From: JACCTH01 sp050741915
GTDB lineage: Bacteria > Actinomycetota > Acidimicrobiia > Spongiisociales > ZC4RG35
DNA length: 7,295 nucleotides
Assembly: GCA_050741915.1 (NCBI GenBank)
Contig: JBOGEX010000086.1
Location: forward strand, 1 to 7,295
Direction: 5' to 3'
The notes under the pieces are model-generated. The model saw only the letters and a list, made by a program, of their open reading frames with translations. It made no database searches and was not told where the DNA came from. How positions within the stretch are numbered: position 1 is the first letter of the stretch; every line of letters begins with the position of its first letter. The position numbers and the translations under genes are program-made. Of the stretch, positions 1 to 5,632 are shown in pieces.

Positions 1-34
1 CCTATAGGCCGCGTTTGATGCGTCAAAAGGTCCA

Positions 35-814
35 ATGATCGAGACCATATTCCACAGGTCCAAGCCGGTCGTGATCGCCCACCGGGGATCGCGGCTCCTG
101 TGGCCGGAGAACACGATGACCGCTTTCGAGCAGGCGGCCTCATACGGCGTCCGGTTCATCGAGACCGACCTTCGGGTAAGCGCCGACGGTGTTCTGCACT
201 GCTTCCACGACCCGTTTCTCGACCGCACCACCAACGGAAGCGGACCGATTGGATCACTGACCGCGCAGGACCTGGAGCGTTTGGATGCTGGCTACTACCA
301 CCGCTCGGATCAGGGTTATTCGTTCCGGAGTCGGGGAATCGGCATCCCTACTTTCGGCTCGGTGCTCGAGGCGTTCCCGGCGTCCGGGTTCGTCGTCGAT
401 ATCAAGAACCAAGGAGTAGTCGAACCGCTGGCGAGATTGATCAAGGAACGCGACCTCGAGCGCCGGCTGATTGTCGGTTCGTTCTCAACCGAACGATTGC
501 GACGGCTGAAGGAGACCTGCGGCAAGGAAGTAGCCACCTCGACCGGCCCCGCCGAGACCGTGCGAGCGATCGTCGCCGGTCGGCTCGCCGCCGGGTTTGA
601 TCCGTTCGGGTCTACGACCGTGGCCCTTCAGGTTCCTCTCTCGTGGTATGGAGTTCCAGTGGTGACCGCAGATCTGGTCAAAGTTGCCCATCGTTTCGGA
701 AAGCTCGTGCATGTCTGGACGATCAACGAGGGCGACGAGATCAAGCGCCTCCTCCATCTCGGAGTCGACGGCATCATCACCGACCGACCCGATCTTGCTT
801 CCTCGCTTATGTGA
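35..814 (+). CDS. Glycerophosphodiester phosphodiesterase (GDPD family)
   Basis: This 259-residue protein should hydrolyse glycerophosphodiesters (deacylated phospholipids) to glycerol 3-phosphate and an alcohol. It has no signal peptide or membrane segment, so it resembles cytosolic UgpQ-type enzymes of about 250 residues. GDPD motifs appear in order along the TIM barrel: AHRG (15-18, first catalytic His16), PENT (24-27), ETD (43-45, metal-binding Glu and Asp), HDP (58-60, second catalytic His58), DIK (122-124, where many relatives have ExK), VWTIN (227-231) and the closing GVDGIITDRP (243-252). The ATG start has a short AAGG-type ribosome site ending 4 bases upstream. The first 34 bases of the window hold only this site and a weak TTTGA/TCAAA inverted repeat. 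The stop codon overlaps the end of the convergent leuD by 8 bp. The substrate cannot be told from sequence, but the family is clear. Confidence 0.95.
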   Translation: MIETIFHRSKPVVIAHRGSRLLWPENTMTAFEQAASYGVRFIETDLRVSADGVLHCFHDPFLDRTTNGSGPIGSLTAQDLERLDAGYYHRSDQGYSFRSRGIGIPTFGSVLEAFPASGFVVDIKNQGVVEPLARLIKERDLERRLIVGSFSTERLRRLKETCGKEVATSTGPAETVRAIVAGRLAAGFDPFGSTTVALQVPLSWYGVPVVTADLVKVAHRFGKLVHVWTINEGDEIKRLLHLGVDGIITDRPDLASSLM

Positions 815-1397
815 GCGAAGGGAGATGACGAGGCCGACTCACCTCGAACTCGTCGATGTCCCCGGTATGGCGGAGGGTGAGCTCGATGTCGTCGAGCCCG
901 ATCTCGAGGCGCCACCGCGTGTACGAATCGATCGAGAACTCTGCCTCGAATCCTTCGGTGGTGACCTTTTGCTCGGGAAGGTTCACCTCGACCACCGCCT
1001 CCGGTTCAGCTTCGCCCAACTCCATCAGCCAGGCGACTTCCTTGTCCGTCAGCACCACCGGCAGCAACCCGATCTTCGTGCAGTTGTTGAAGAAAATGTC
1101 GGCGAATGACGGGGCGACGATCGCCTCGAAGCCCCAGTCCTGCAACCCCCACGGGGCGTGCTCGCGCGACGAACCGCCACCGAAGTTGGGGCCGGTGACC
1201 AGAAGGCGGGCGCTTCGATATTGAGGGAGGTTGAGGACGAAATTGGGATCGGCCTCCCGCCATTCGGCAAAAACGAACTGGCCATAGCCGGTTCTCTCGA
1301 CCCGCTTCAAATACTTCTTCGGCATGATCTGGTCGGTGTCCACATTGGCCCGGGGAAGCGGAGCGAGGCTGCCGCTGATGAGCGAGATTGGCTTCAT
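807..1397 (-). CDS. leuD: 3-isopropylmalate dehydratase small subunit
   Basis: LeuD is the swivel-domain subunit of isopropylmalate isomerase. With LeuC it converts 2-isopropylmalate to 3-isopropylmalate in leucine synthesis. The 196-residue length is normal for the family. Diagnostic segments are ANVDTDQIMPKKYL (17-30), FGGGSSREHAPWGL (72-85, the substrate-recognition GSSREHA loop) and APSFADIFFNNCTKIGLLP (95-113). The ATG at 1397 is chosen because homology starts at MKPISL and because it forms an ATGA overlap with the stop of the upstream oxidoreductase gene. The same frame stays open up to 1805, but that extension is Arg-rich shadow sequence of the upstream gene. No strong Shine-Dalgarno precedes the start, so translation is probably coupled to the upstream gene. 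The 3' end overlaps the convergent phosphodiesterase gene by 8 bp with no terminator hairpin between them. Confidence 0.95.
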   Translation of the reverse strand: MKPISLISGSLAPLPRANVDTDQIMPKKYLKRVERTGYGQFVFAEWREADPNFVLNLPQYRSARLLVTGPNFGGGSSREHAPWGLQDWGFEAIVAPSFADIFFNNCTKIGLLPVVLTDKEVAWLMELGEAEPEAVVEVNLPEQKVTTEGFEAEFSIDSYTRWRLEIGLDDIELTLRHTGDIDEFEVSRPRHLPSLT

Positions 1398-1882
1398 CTC
1401 GGAAAACGAAAGCGGGTGGGGCTTATGGCGAAGGACTCCATCGACGACACATCGAGGGCGATGATCACCCGCGGCGAGATCTTCCAAAACTGCCCGTCGG
1501 TCTCGGGCTGGTAGGAGTACTTGGACTGATAGTTGATGACCACCGCGGTGAATTCCTCGCCGGCTTGGCCCCGCGTCACCTCGCCTCGACCACTGATGTG
1601 CATACCGCTCGACTCCACGCCAAAGCTCACCCTTGGGTCGGCGGCAAGATTGCGCGCCCAACGGGTGGTGTCGCCGCCTTCGAAGTAACCGGTCTCGCCG
1701 ACCCAGCTTCCCCAGATGGGATGGATGTGTGAGCCTCCATCGAGACGCGTCGATCCAATCCAGTAGAGAATGGCGGCGGCGAGAGCGTCGCTCACCACCT
1801 CCCAAGCCAGCATGCCCTTCTTCTGGGTTGAGAAGCCGTAGGCCTTGGGGGCCATCGGCCGGTCGATCGCAGGGGCGCTCAC
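1394..1882 (-). CDS. PNPOx-like split-barrel (F420/FMN-binding) oxidoreductase
   Basis: This 162-residue protein belongs to the pyridoxamine-phosphate-oxidase-like split-barrel superfamily. Visible family features are YWIGSTRLDGGSHIHPIWG (40-58), matching the usual YW..TTR.DG.PH..PvWg pattern, then GYFEGGDTTRWARNLAADPRVSFGVE (65-90), which holds the conserved ARNLAADPR phosphate-binding stretch, ISGRGEV (96-102), and a TRFRF tail (156-160) like the common ATRWRF ending. Relatives with this layout in Actinomycetota include F420H2-dependent reductases (FDOR group), but the sequence alone does not decide between F420, FMN and heme. The substrate is unknown. The GTG start at 1882 overlaps the leuC stop as GTGA and follows a GAGGG site. 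An ATG at 1855 would remove nine residues without touching the domain. The stop overlaps the leuD ATG, so the gene lies wholly inside the leuCD operon, which is unusual. Confidence 0.87.
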   Translation of the reverse strand: MSAPAIDRPMAPKAYGFSTQKKGMLAWEVVSDALAAAILYWIGSTRLDGGSHIHPIWGSWVGETGYFEGGDTTRWARNLAADPRVSFGVESSGMHISGRGEVTRGQAGEEFTAVVINYQSKYSYQPETDGQFWKISPRVIIALDVSSMESFAISPTRFRFPR

Positions 1883-3276
1883 GACCAGTCCCTCACATCG
1901 ACGAGGTGACCGGCAATGGCCGCCGCCGCCGCCATCGCTGGAGAAACCAGATGGGTACGGCCACCGGGGCCCTGTCGGCCTTCGAAGTTGCGGTTCGAGG
2001 TGGAAGCGCAGCGTTCGCCGGGAGCGAGGATGTCGGGGTTCATCCCGAGGCACATCGAACAGCCGGCGTCGCGCCATTCAAAGCCGGCTTCCTTGAAGAT
2101 CAAGTCGAGGCCTTCCGACTCCGCCTGTAGCTTCACCAACCCCGAACCGGGCACGACCATCGCGTTGACGTGGGAGGCGATCTTCCTGCCCTCGACGACT
2201 CGGGAGGCAGCCCGCAAGTCCTCGATGCGTCCGTTGGTGCAGGAACCGAGAAACACCCGGTCTATGCGGACGTCGGTTATAGGGATGCCGCCCGGGAGGT
2301 CCATGTAGGCCAGCGCCCGCTCGATCGAATCCCGCTCGGTCGGATCGGCGGCCTCGTCTGGAGTGGGGATGCGTCCCGTGACTGGAATGGTCTGCCCGGG
2401 ATTCGTTCCCCAGGAAACGTAAGGGACAAGCCCGGAGGCGGCGAAGTGGAGCTCGGTGTCGAAGACGGCATCGGGATCGCTGGGGAGCCGGCGCCATGCG
2501 TCGAGGGCTGATTCCCATTCCGGGGGGGCGAAGGGCCTCCCCTCCAGATAGGCGAAGGTGGTCTCGTCGGGGGCGATCATCCCGGCCCGGGCCCCAGCCT
2601 CGATCGACATGTTGCAGATCGTCATCCGCCCTTCCATCGAGAGTCTTTCGATGGTCGAGCCCATGTACTCGATCACGTGGCCGATCGCCCCACTGGTCCC
2701 AATGGTGGCGATCACGCCGAGGATCACGTCCTTGGGTGTGACTCCGCTGGGGAGGTCGCCTTCGACTTTGATCGCCATCGCCTTGGGCTTGTCCTGGGGA
2801 AGAGTCTGGGTGGCGAGGACATGCTCGACCTCGGACGTCCCGATCCCGAAGGCGAGGGCGCCGAAAGCGCCGTGAGTAGAGGTGTGAGAGTCCCCGCAGA
2901 CGATCAACATCCCCGGCTGTGTGATCCCTTGCTCGGGGCCGATGATGTGGACGATCCCTGAGCGAGGATCATCGAGGCCGAAGAGAGTTACGCCGAACTC
3001 CTGGCAGTTGCGGATGAGGGCGTCTATCTGGATCTTCGACATCGGGTCGGTGATGCCGAGCTCTCGATTGGCGGTAGGGACGCCATGGTCGATGGTGGCC
3101 AGAGTGAGATCGGGCCGGCGCACTTTCCGCTCCTGCATCCGCAATGAGTCGAATGCCTGGGGCGAGGTCACCTCGTGGACGAGGTGCATGTCGACATAGA
3201 GAAGATCTGGCTCCCCGGTCACGCTACGTACCAAGTGCGAGTCCCAAACCTTTTCGAACAGCGTCTTACCGCTCAC
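1879..3276 (-). CDS. leuC: 3-isopropylmalate dehydratase large subunit
   Basis: LeuC is the aconitase-family large subunit that carries the [4Fe-4S] cluster of isopropylmalate isomerase and works with LeuD in the cytoplasm. Its 465 residues match the usual length of about 466. Clear motifs are TLFEKVWDSH (5-14), TIDHGVPT (61-68), VCGDSHTSTHGAFGALAFGIGTSEVEH (126-152), and the three cluster cysteines at 346 (GSCTNGR), 406 and 409 (GCSMCLGMNPD), followed by STSNRNFEGRQG (425-436). The GTG at 3276 gives the standard N-terminus. No Shine-Dalgarno is visible before it, but a TATCCT hexamer ends 6 bases upstream, which suggests a leaderless transcript. The gene is first of three in leuC - oxidoreductase - leuD, and its TGA overlaps the next gene's GTG. 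No leucine leader peptide or T-box is seen upstream. Confidence 0.97.
   Translation of the reverse strand: MSGKTLFEKVWDSHLVRSVTGEPDLLYVDMHLVHEVTSPQAFDSLRMQERKVRRPDLTLATIDHGVPTANRELGITDPMSKIQIDALIRNCQEFGVTLFGLDDPRSGIVHIIGPEQGITQPGMLIVCGDSHTSTHGAFGALAFGIGTSEVEHVLATQTLPQDKPKAMAIKVEGDLPSGVTPKDVILGVIATIGTSGAIGHVIEYMGSTIERLSMEGRMTICNMSIEAGARAGMIAPDETTFAYLEGRPFAPPEWESALDAWRRLPSDPDAVFDTELHFAASGLVPYVSWGTNPGQTIPVTGRIPTPDEAADPTERDSIERALAYMDLPGGIPITDVRIDRVFLGSCTNGRIEDLRAASRVVEGRKIASHVNAMVVPGSGLVKLQAESEGLDLIFKEAGFEWRDAGCSMCLGMNPDILAPGERCASTSNRNFEGRQGPGGRTHLVSPAMAAAAAIAGHLVDVRDWS
1890..1894 (-). promoter_or_regulatory. Ribosome binding site for the intra-leu oxidoreductase gene
   Basis: GAGGG on the minus strand lies within the last leuC codons, 7 bases before the GTG at 1882. 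It supports the GTG start over the ATG at 1855 and indicates re-initiation at the leuC stop (GTGA overlap). Confidence 0.6.
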
Positions 3277-3288
3277 TTTGTAAGGATA
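3277..3288 (-). promoter_or_regulatory. Candidate leaderless promoter -10 element of leuC
   Basis: On the minus strand the order is TATCCT (3288-3283), TACAAA, then the GTG start of leuC. The hexamer fits the TANNNT core of actinobacterial -10 elements, and the 6-base gap would put transcription start on the G of GTG. No Shine-Dalgarno is present, as expected for a leaderless mRNA. No convincing -35 is seen at 16-18 bases, where the sequence is a G-run. Confidence 0.4.
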
Positions 3289-3300
3289 CCGAACTCGTGG

Positions 3301-3376
3301 TTTCTCCCCCCAGCGAGGATTCCCCCCGCCCCGCCTGCGGCGGTACTCCCCCCTTCAGGGGGAGAAACAGGGGGCT
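3301..3376. repeat. REP-like palindromic intergenic element with C/G runs
   Basis: The 106-bp gap between the lipoprotein gene and leuC is almost filled by stacked palindromes. A perfect 10-bp inverted repeat, TTTCTCCCCC (3301-3310) and GGGGGAGAAA (3358-3367), encloses CCGCC-TGC-GGCGG (3331-3343) and a tight CTCCCCC...GGGGGAG hairpin (3346-3364). Three blocks of six C (3306-3311, 3322-3327, 3348-3353) give it an internally repetitive look. This resembles dispersed REP/BIME-type elements of GC-rich genomes. Only one copy lies in this window, so dispersal is inference. No T-run follows either hairpin, so a classic intrinsic terminator is not supported. Confidence 0.5.
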
Positions 3377-3382
3377 GGGTGC

Positions 3383-3871
3383 CTACGGAAAGTAGACCTG
3401 GGTGGCGGCGATGACCTCGCCACCGCTCGTGACCAGCATCATCGGCGTTTCCCCGACGACGATTCCGTAATAACCCTCGCCGTTTTGGAGTGCTTGCACC
3501 AGTTCGTCCCTGTCGACATTGACCTCTGCAATTGCCTCGCCTTCGTCAAGTCCGAGCAGAACGTAGGTTCCGGCAGCGCTGAGGACCGCGGTTTGTGAAT
3601 CCTCCTCGGGGTTGGCGATGAAGTAATCATTGGGAAGATCCTCGTCTTCGCCGATCACACCTGCGGCCACGGCGGCATCGTGAGCAGCCTCACCGGTAAG
3701 AATCTCGGCCGGGTCGAAGGTCAGCTCCGAGCCGTCCACCGAAAGCACGAACGCAAAGAACTCCTCGGTGCCGGTGGGAACGCTGGCTCCGGGGGTGGCG
3801 GTGGGGGTGCGGTCCTCTCCGCAGGCCACAAGGGCCAGGAGAAGGAGGGCAACGATCGCACGACGGTTCAT
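3383..3871 (-). CDS. Small secreted lipoprotein, function unknown
   Basis: The 162-residue product starts with a lipoprotein signal: MNRR, a hydrophobic stretch at 5-16, and the lipobox LVAC with the lipidated Cys17, the only cysteine. A short Thr/Pro/Gly-rich linker follows (18-35). The mature domain (about 37-162) contains FVLSVDGSELTFDPAEILTGEAAHDAAVAAG (41-71), LPNDYFIANPEED (79-91) and LVTSGGEVIAATQVYFP at the C-terminus. From memory, a phrase like 'lTG.eA..AA..dG...PNDYyI.N' recurs in uncharacterised secreted proteins of Gram-positive bacteria, where no function is established. The ATG overlaps the macrodomain stop as ATGA, so the two are almost certainly co-transcribed. The protein should be tethered to the outer face of the membrane, whereas its partner is cytoplasmic, so a shared function is not obvious. 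Confidence 0.82.
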   Translation of the reverse strand: MNRRAIVALLLLALVACGEDRTPTATPGASVPTGTEEFFAFVLSVDGSELTFDPAEILTGEAAHDAAVAAGVIGEDEDLPNDYFIANPEEDSQTAVLSAAGTYVLLGLDEGEAIAEVNVDRDELVQALQNGEGYYGIVVGETPMMLVTSGGEVIAATQVYFP

Positions 3872-4425
3872 TCAGGGTCAGTCTCGCGCAAAGCGCTGGC
3901 GAAATCGTCCGTTGCCGCTTCGTCGTAGCCGACCAGCAAGACTCGATCGAGTGCTGACGGATTGGCGTCGAGCCATGCCCGAATGGTTCTGGTGATGACC
4001 ACGCAAGCCGCAAGCCTCGGATATCCGAAGATGCCGGCCGAGATCGCTGGCAGCGCAACCGATCGGAGTTGGTTTGCCTGTGCCGCGTCGAGAGCCGCCT
4101 CAACAGCCTGCTTGAGCAGAGCGGCGTTGTCCCGACCTTTCTGGAAGCGGGGCCCGACGATATGGATCACTTTGCCGGCAGGGAGGGTTCCAGCGGCAGT
4201 GACGGCTGCTTGGCCAGGTTGGACAGGGCCATGTTCCGTGACCCAACGATCCGACTCCTCCTGAATGGCATCGCCACCAGCCCGGACGATCGCCGCCGCC
4301 ACTCCGCCGCCATGTGCGAGGTACTCGTTGGCGGCATTGACGATGGCATCGACACGCTGTTGCGTGAGGTCGCCGTGGACAACCTCGATCACCCCTGAAT
4401 GGTATCGATCGAGGTTTAGCCTCAT
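3868..4425 (-). CDS. Macrodomain protein, AF1521-like ADP-ribose binder/hydrolase
   Basis: This single-domain macro protein of 185 residues should bind ADP-ribose or related groups and may remove them from targets. Motifs are VVHGDLTQQRVDAIVNAAN (15-33), EYLAHGGGVAAAIVRAGG (34-51), the LPAGKVIHIVGP strand (81-92) and the phosphate-binding loop PAISAGIFGYP (126-136). The GGGVA form, with Ala where MacroD/YmdB hydrolases carry a catalytic Asp (GGGVD), places it nearer the AF1521 type; AF1521 itself is reported to bind ADP-ribose and to hydrolyse ADP-ribosyl-glutamate. The ATG at 4425 gives the normal N-terminus but has no clear Shine-Dalgarno and lies only 6 bp from the divergent ATG at 4432, so its promoter must lie within that gene's coding sequence. 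The stop is shared with the lipoprotein start. No ADP-ribosyltransferase gene is visible nearby. Confidence 0.92.
   Translation of the reverse strand: MRLNLDRYHSGVIEVVHGDLTQQRVDAIVNAANEYLAHGGGVAAAIVRAGGDAIQEESDRWVTEHGPVQPGQAAVTAAGTLPAGKVIHIVGPRFQKGRDNAALLKQAVEAALDAAQANQLRSVALPAISAGIFGYPRLAACVVITRTIRAWLDANPSALDRVLLVGYDEAATDDFASALRETDPE
4381..4416. repeat. Perfect 10-bp inverted repeat at the divergent start region
   Basis: AACCTCGATC (4381-4390) and GATCGAGGTT (4407-4416) form an exact inverted repeat with a 16-base spacer. It lies inside the first codons of the macrodomain gene and 15 bases before the ATG of the divergent gene. It could be an operator for the rightward gene or a hairpin in the leftward mRNA. 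Its placement is suggestive, but a chance match is possible. Confidence 0.35.
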
Positions 4426-4431
4426 CGTCGG

Positions 4432-4989
4432 ATGTCGCTGCCCAAAATCTTGTTGGTCCTGATGCTGCTGACGATTGGGTTACCCGCCAGAGCGTCGAAT
4501 GAGGGACTCGACCTCGGTGGGGACTTCGGCACAGCCCGCGCTTCGGCTCGCCAGCTCGACGAGTCGACCATCGAGTTAACCCTCGAGCTCGAGACCGAAG
4601 AAGGGGCGACGGTGGTGGGCTACCTCATCGAACCAGGTGATGGCCAGGGCACCTATCCGTTGGTAGAGCGCTCCGACGGCGTGTATCGAGTCAGCATCGA
4701 AGTGCGCCGGGTCAACTATGTGGTGGTATTCGAGCTGATCAAGCCCGATATCACCCGACAAAGCCAGCCGCTCTTGTTGACGGACCTCGGCGTCAGGCCT
4801 TCGGTCCTGGGGATGCCCGGAGGAAGCGGTGAGACGGGGGATACCGAGACGGACGGAACCCGGCTATGGGGCTGGGCGGGGCTGGGTCTGGGGGCGCTGG
4901 CCTTGCTGGGGGTGGTCATCTGGGCGTGGCCCGAGCGCAAGCCCCGCCGACCAGAGGCTGCCCCGTATCAGCGCGAAAACTTACCTTGA
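4432..4989 (+). CDS. Exported protein with C-terminal membrane anchor, function unknown
   Basis: I do not recognise this 185-residue protein. It has a signal peptide (MSLPK, hydrophobic 6-17, then PARA with cleavage likely after Ala21), an extracytoplasmic domain of about 100 residues, a Gly/Thr/Glu-rich linker (128-143), one transmembrane helix (about 145-166) and a short basic tail (PERKPRR) facing the cytoplasm. The ectodomain alternates hydrophobic and polar residues (TIELTLELETEEG at 46-58, VYRVSIEVRRVNYVVVFELIKPD at 84-106), as in a small beta-sandwich domain. The pattern loosely recalls CopC/FixH/YtkA-like domains, but I see no copper-binding His or Met cluster. No Shine-Dalgarno precedes the ATG, which is 6 bp from the divergent macrodomain start. 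It leads a cluster of three envelope genes. Confidence 0.75.
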   Translation: MSLPKILLVLMLLTIGLPARASNEGLDLGGDFGTARASARQLDESTIELTLELETEEGATVVGYLIEPGDGQGTYPLVERSDGVYRVSIEVRRVNYVVVFELIKPDITRQSQPLLLTDLGVRPSVLGMPGGSGETGDTETDGTRLWGWAGLGLGALALLGVVIWAWPERKPRRPEAAPYQRENLP

Positions 4990-4999
4990 CAGGAGCCTG

Positions 5000-5035
5000 T
5001 TAACAAGGGTGCCTCCAGGTGTAAATTCGGCTCTG
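5000..5035 (+). promoter_or_regulatory. Candidate promoter before the Thr-linker membrane protein
   Basis: TTAACA (5000-5005, five of six matches to TTGACA), a 16-base spacer and TAAATT (5022-5027, four of six matches to TATAAT) would start transcription at about 5034-5036. That is on or next to the GTG at 5036, which lacks a Shine-Dalgarno. The -35 overlaps the palindrome TGTTAACA (4998-5005). It is a plausible leaderless promoter, but unproven, since the gene could also be read from upstream. Confidence 0.35.
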
Positions 5036-5632
5036 GTGAGTCGGACGCGGTGGTGGACTGCGGTGGGGATTGTGGGAGTTCTGGCGCTTGCAGCCGGATG
5101 GTTGGTCTGGCGAGAACGGTCCGCCCCCGCTCCGACCACCACTTTGTTGGCTGCTCCATCCACAACTGCTGAACCACCTTCAACAACCGCCATGGTGACC
5201 ACGACGCTCAACGCGACTTCGACGACAACCGAGGAGCAACGCGAGGCCGAGGTCCGCCAGATCCTGGCTGATCTCTGGTTCGGCTGGTTCGACGCCATCT
5301 ATCGCAAAGACCCCGACGCACTGTGGAAAGTCGTCGCGACGACGCCGTATCACGATTCCGGAACTAGCGCAATGAACACTCTCGCCTTCCTAAATCCTCC
5401 AATGCCTGAGCGGATTTCGATCAGCCAAATTCAGATACTTCTCGACCGGTCGGACTGTCTAGTTGCCTTCTACGACGTGGGATTCTTGGAGATAATCGAA
5501 GAGGAAGGAGGTCAAACGGTTTCCGTACTGTGGCCGAGCAATTCTTTGTGGAGATTTGCGTCGCAGTGGCTATATCCCAATGATCTCTGGCAGGCCGACT
5601 GCGACGAAGTGGTGCGAGAAGTGACGCCATGA
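5036..5632 (+). CDS. Membrane-anchored protein with Thr-rich stalk, function unknown
   Basis: I do not recognise this 198-residue protein. A membrane segment (about 8-25) is followed by Arg/Glu residues and a Thr/Ala/Pro-rich stalk (about 30-65) with several TTT clusters, typical of surface proteins. An outward-facing domain (about 66-198) contains EAEVRQILADLWFGWFDAIYRKDPDALWKVV (70-100), which resembles the first helices of NTF2/SnoaL-like domains. Two cysteines (141 and 189) could form a disulfide. The frame is open from 4829, but the upstream part is out-of-frame shadow of the preceding gene. The GTG at 5036 puts the membrane segment at the N-terminus, and a GTG at 5009, with AGGAG 13 bases before it, would add nine residues. 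The TGA overlaps the next gene's ATG. Its 3' half looks richer in A/T than its neighbours. Confidence 0.7.
   Translation: MSRTRWWTAVGIVGVLALAAGWLVWRERSAPAPTTTLLAAPSTTAEPPSTTAMVTTTLNATSTTTEEQREAEVRQILADLWFGWFDAIYRKDPDALWKVVATTPYHDSGTSAMNTLAFLNPPMPERISISQIQILLDRSDCLVAFYDVGFLEIIEEEGGQTVSVLWPSNSLWRFASQWLYPNDLWQADCDEVVREVTP

Noticed and set aside
14..27. TTTGA-TGCG-TCAAA inverted repeat as an operator or terminator
   Set aside because: Five-base arms near the window edge with no T-run and no visible upstream gene are too weak to call.
1398..1805. N-terminal extension of leuD (open frame up to 1805)
   Set aside because: The extra 136 residues are Arg-rich and lie antiphase over the clearly coding oxidoreductase gene. 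LeuD homology begins at the ATG at 1397.
1883..2077. Longer start for the oxidoreductase gene at 2077
   Set aside because: The extension is out-of-frame sequence of the leuC 3' end. The GTG at 1882 has a good ribosome site and overlaps the leuC stop.
2558..2961. Long plus-strand open frames across leuC
   Set aside because: They are antisense shadows produced by high GC, with no family motifs, opposite a fully conserved LeuC sequence.
4986..4991. TTGACA as a -35 element
   Set aside because: It overlaps the stop of the preceding gene, and no -10-like hexamer lies 16-18 bases downstream. The TTAACA/TAAATT pair fits better.
4829..5035. Longer start for the Thr-stalk membrane protein at 4829
   Set aside because: The extension overlaps the preceding gene by 161 bp, is low-complexity Gly/Arg/Trp/Pro, and would bury the membrane segment mid-protein.
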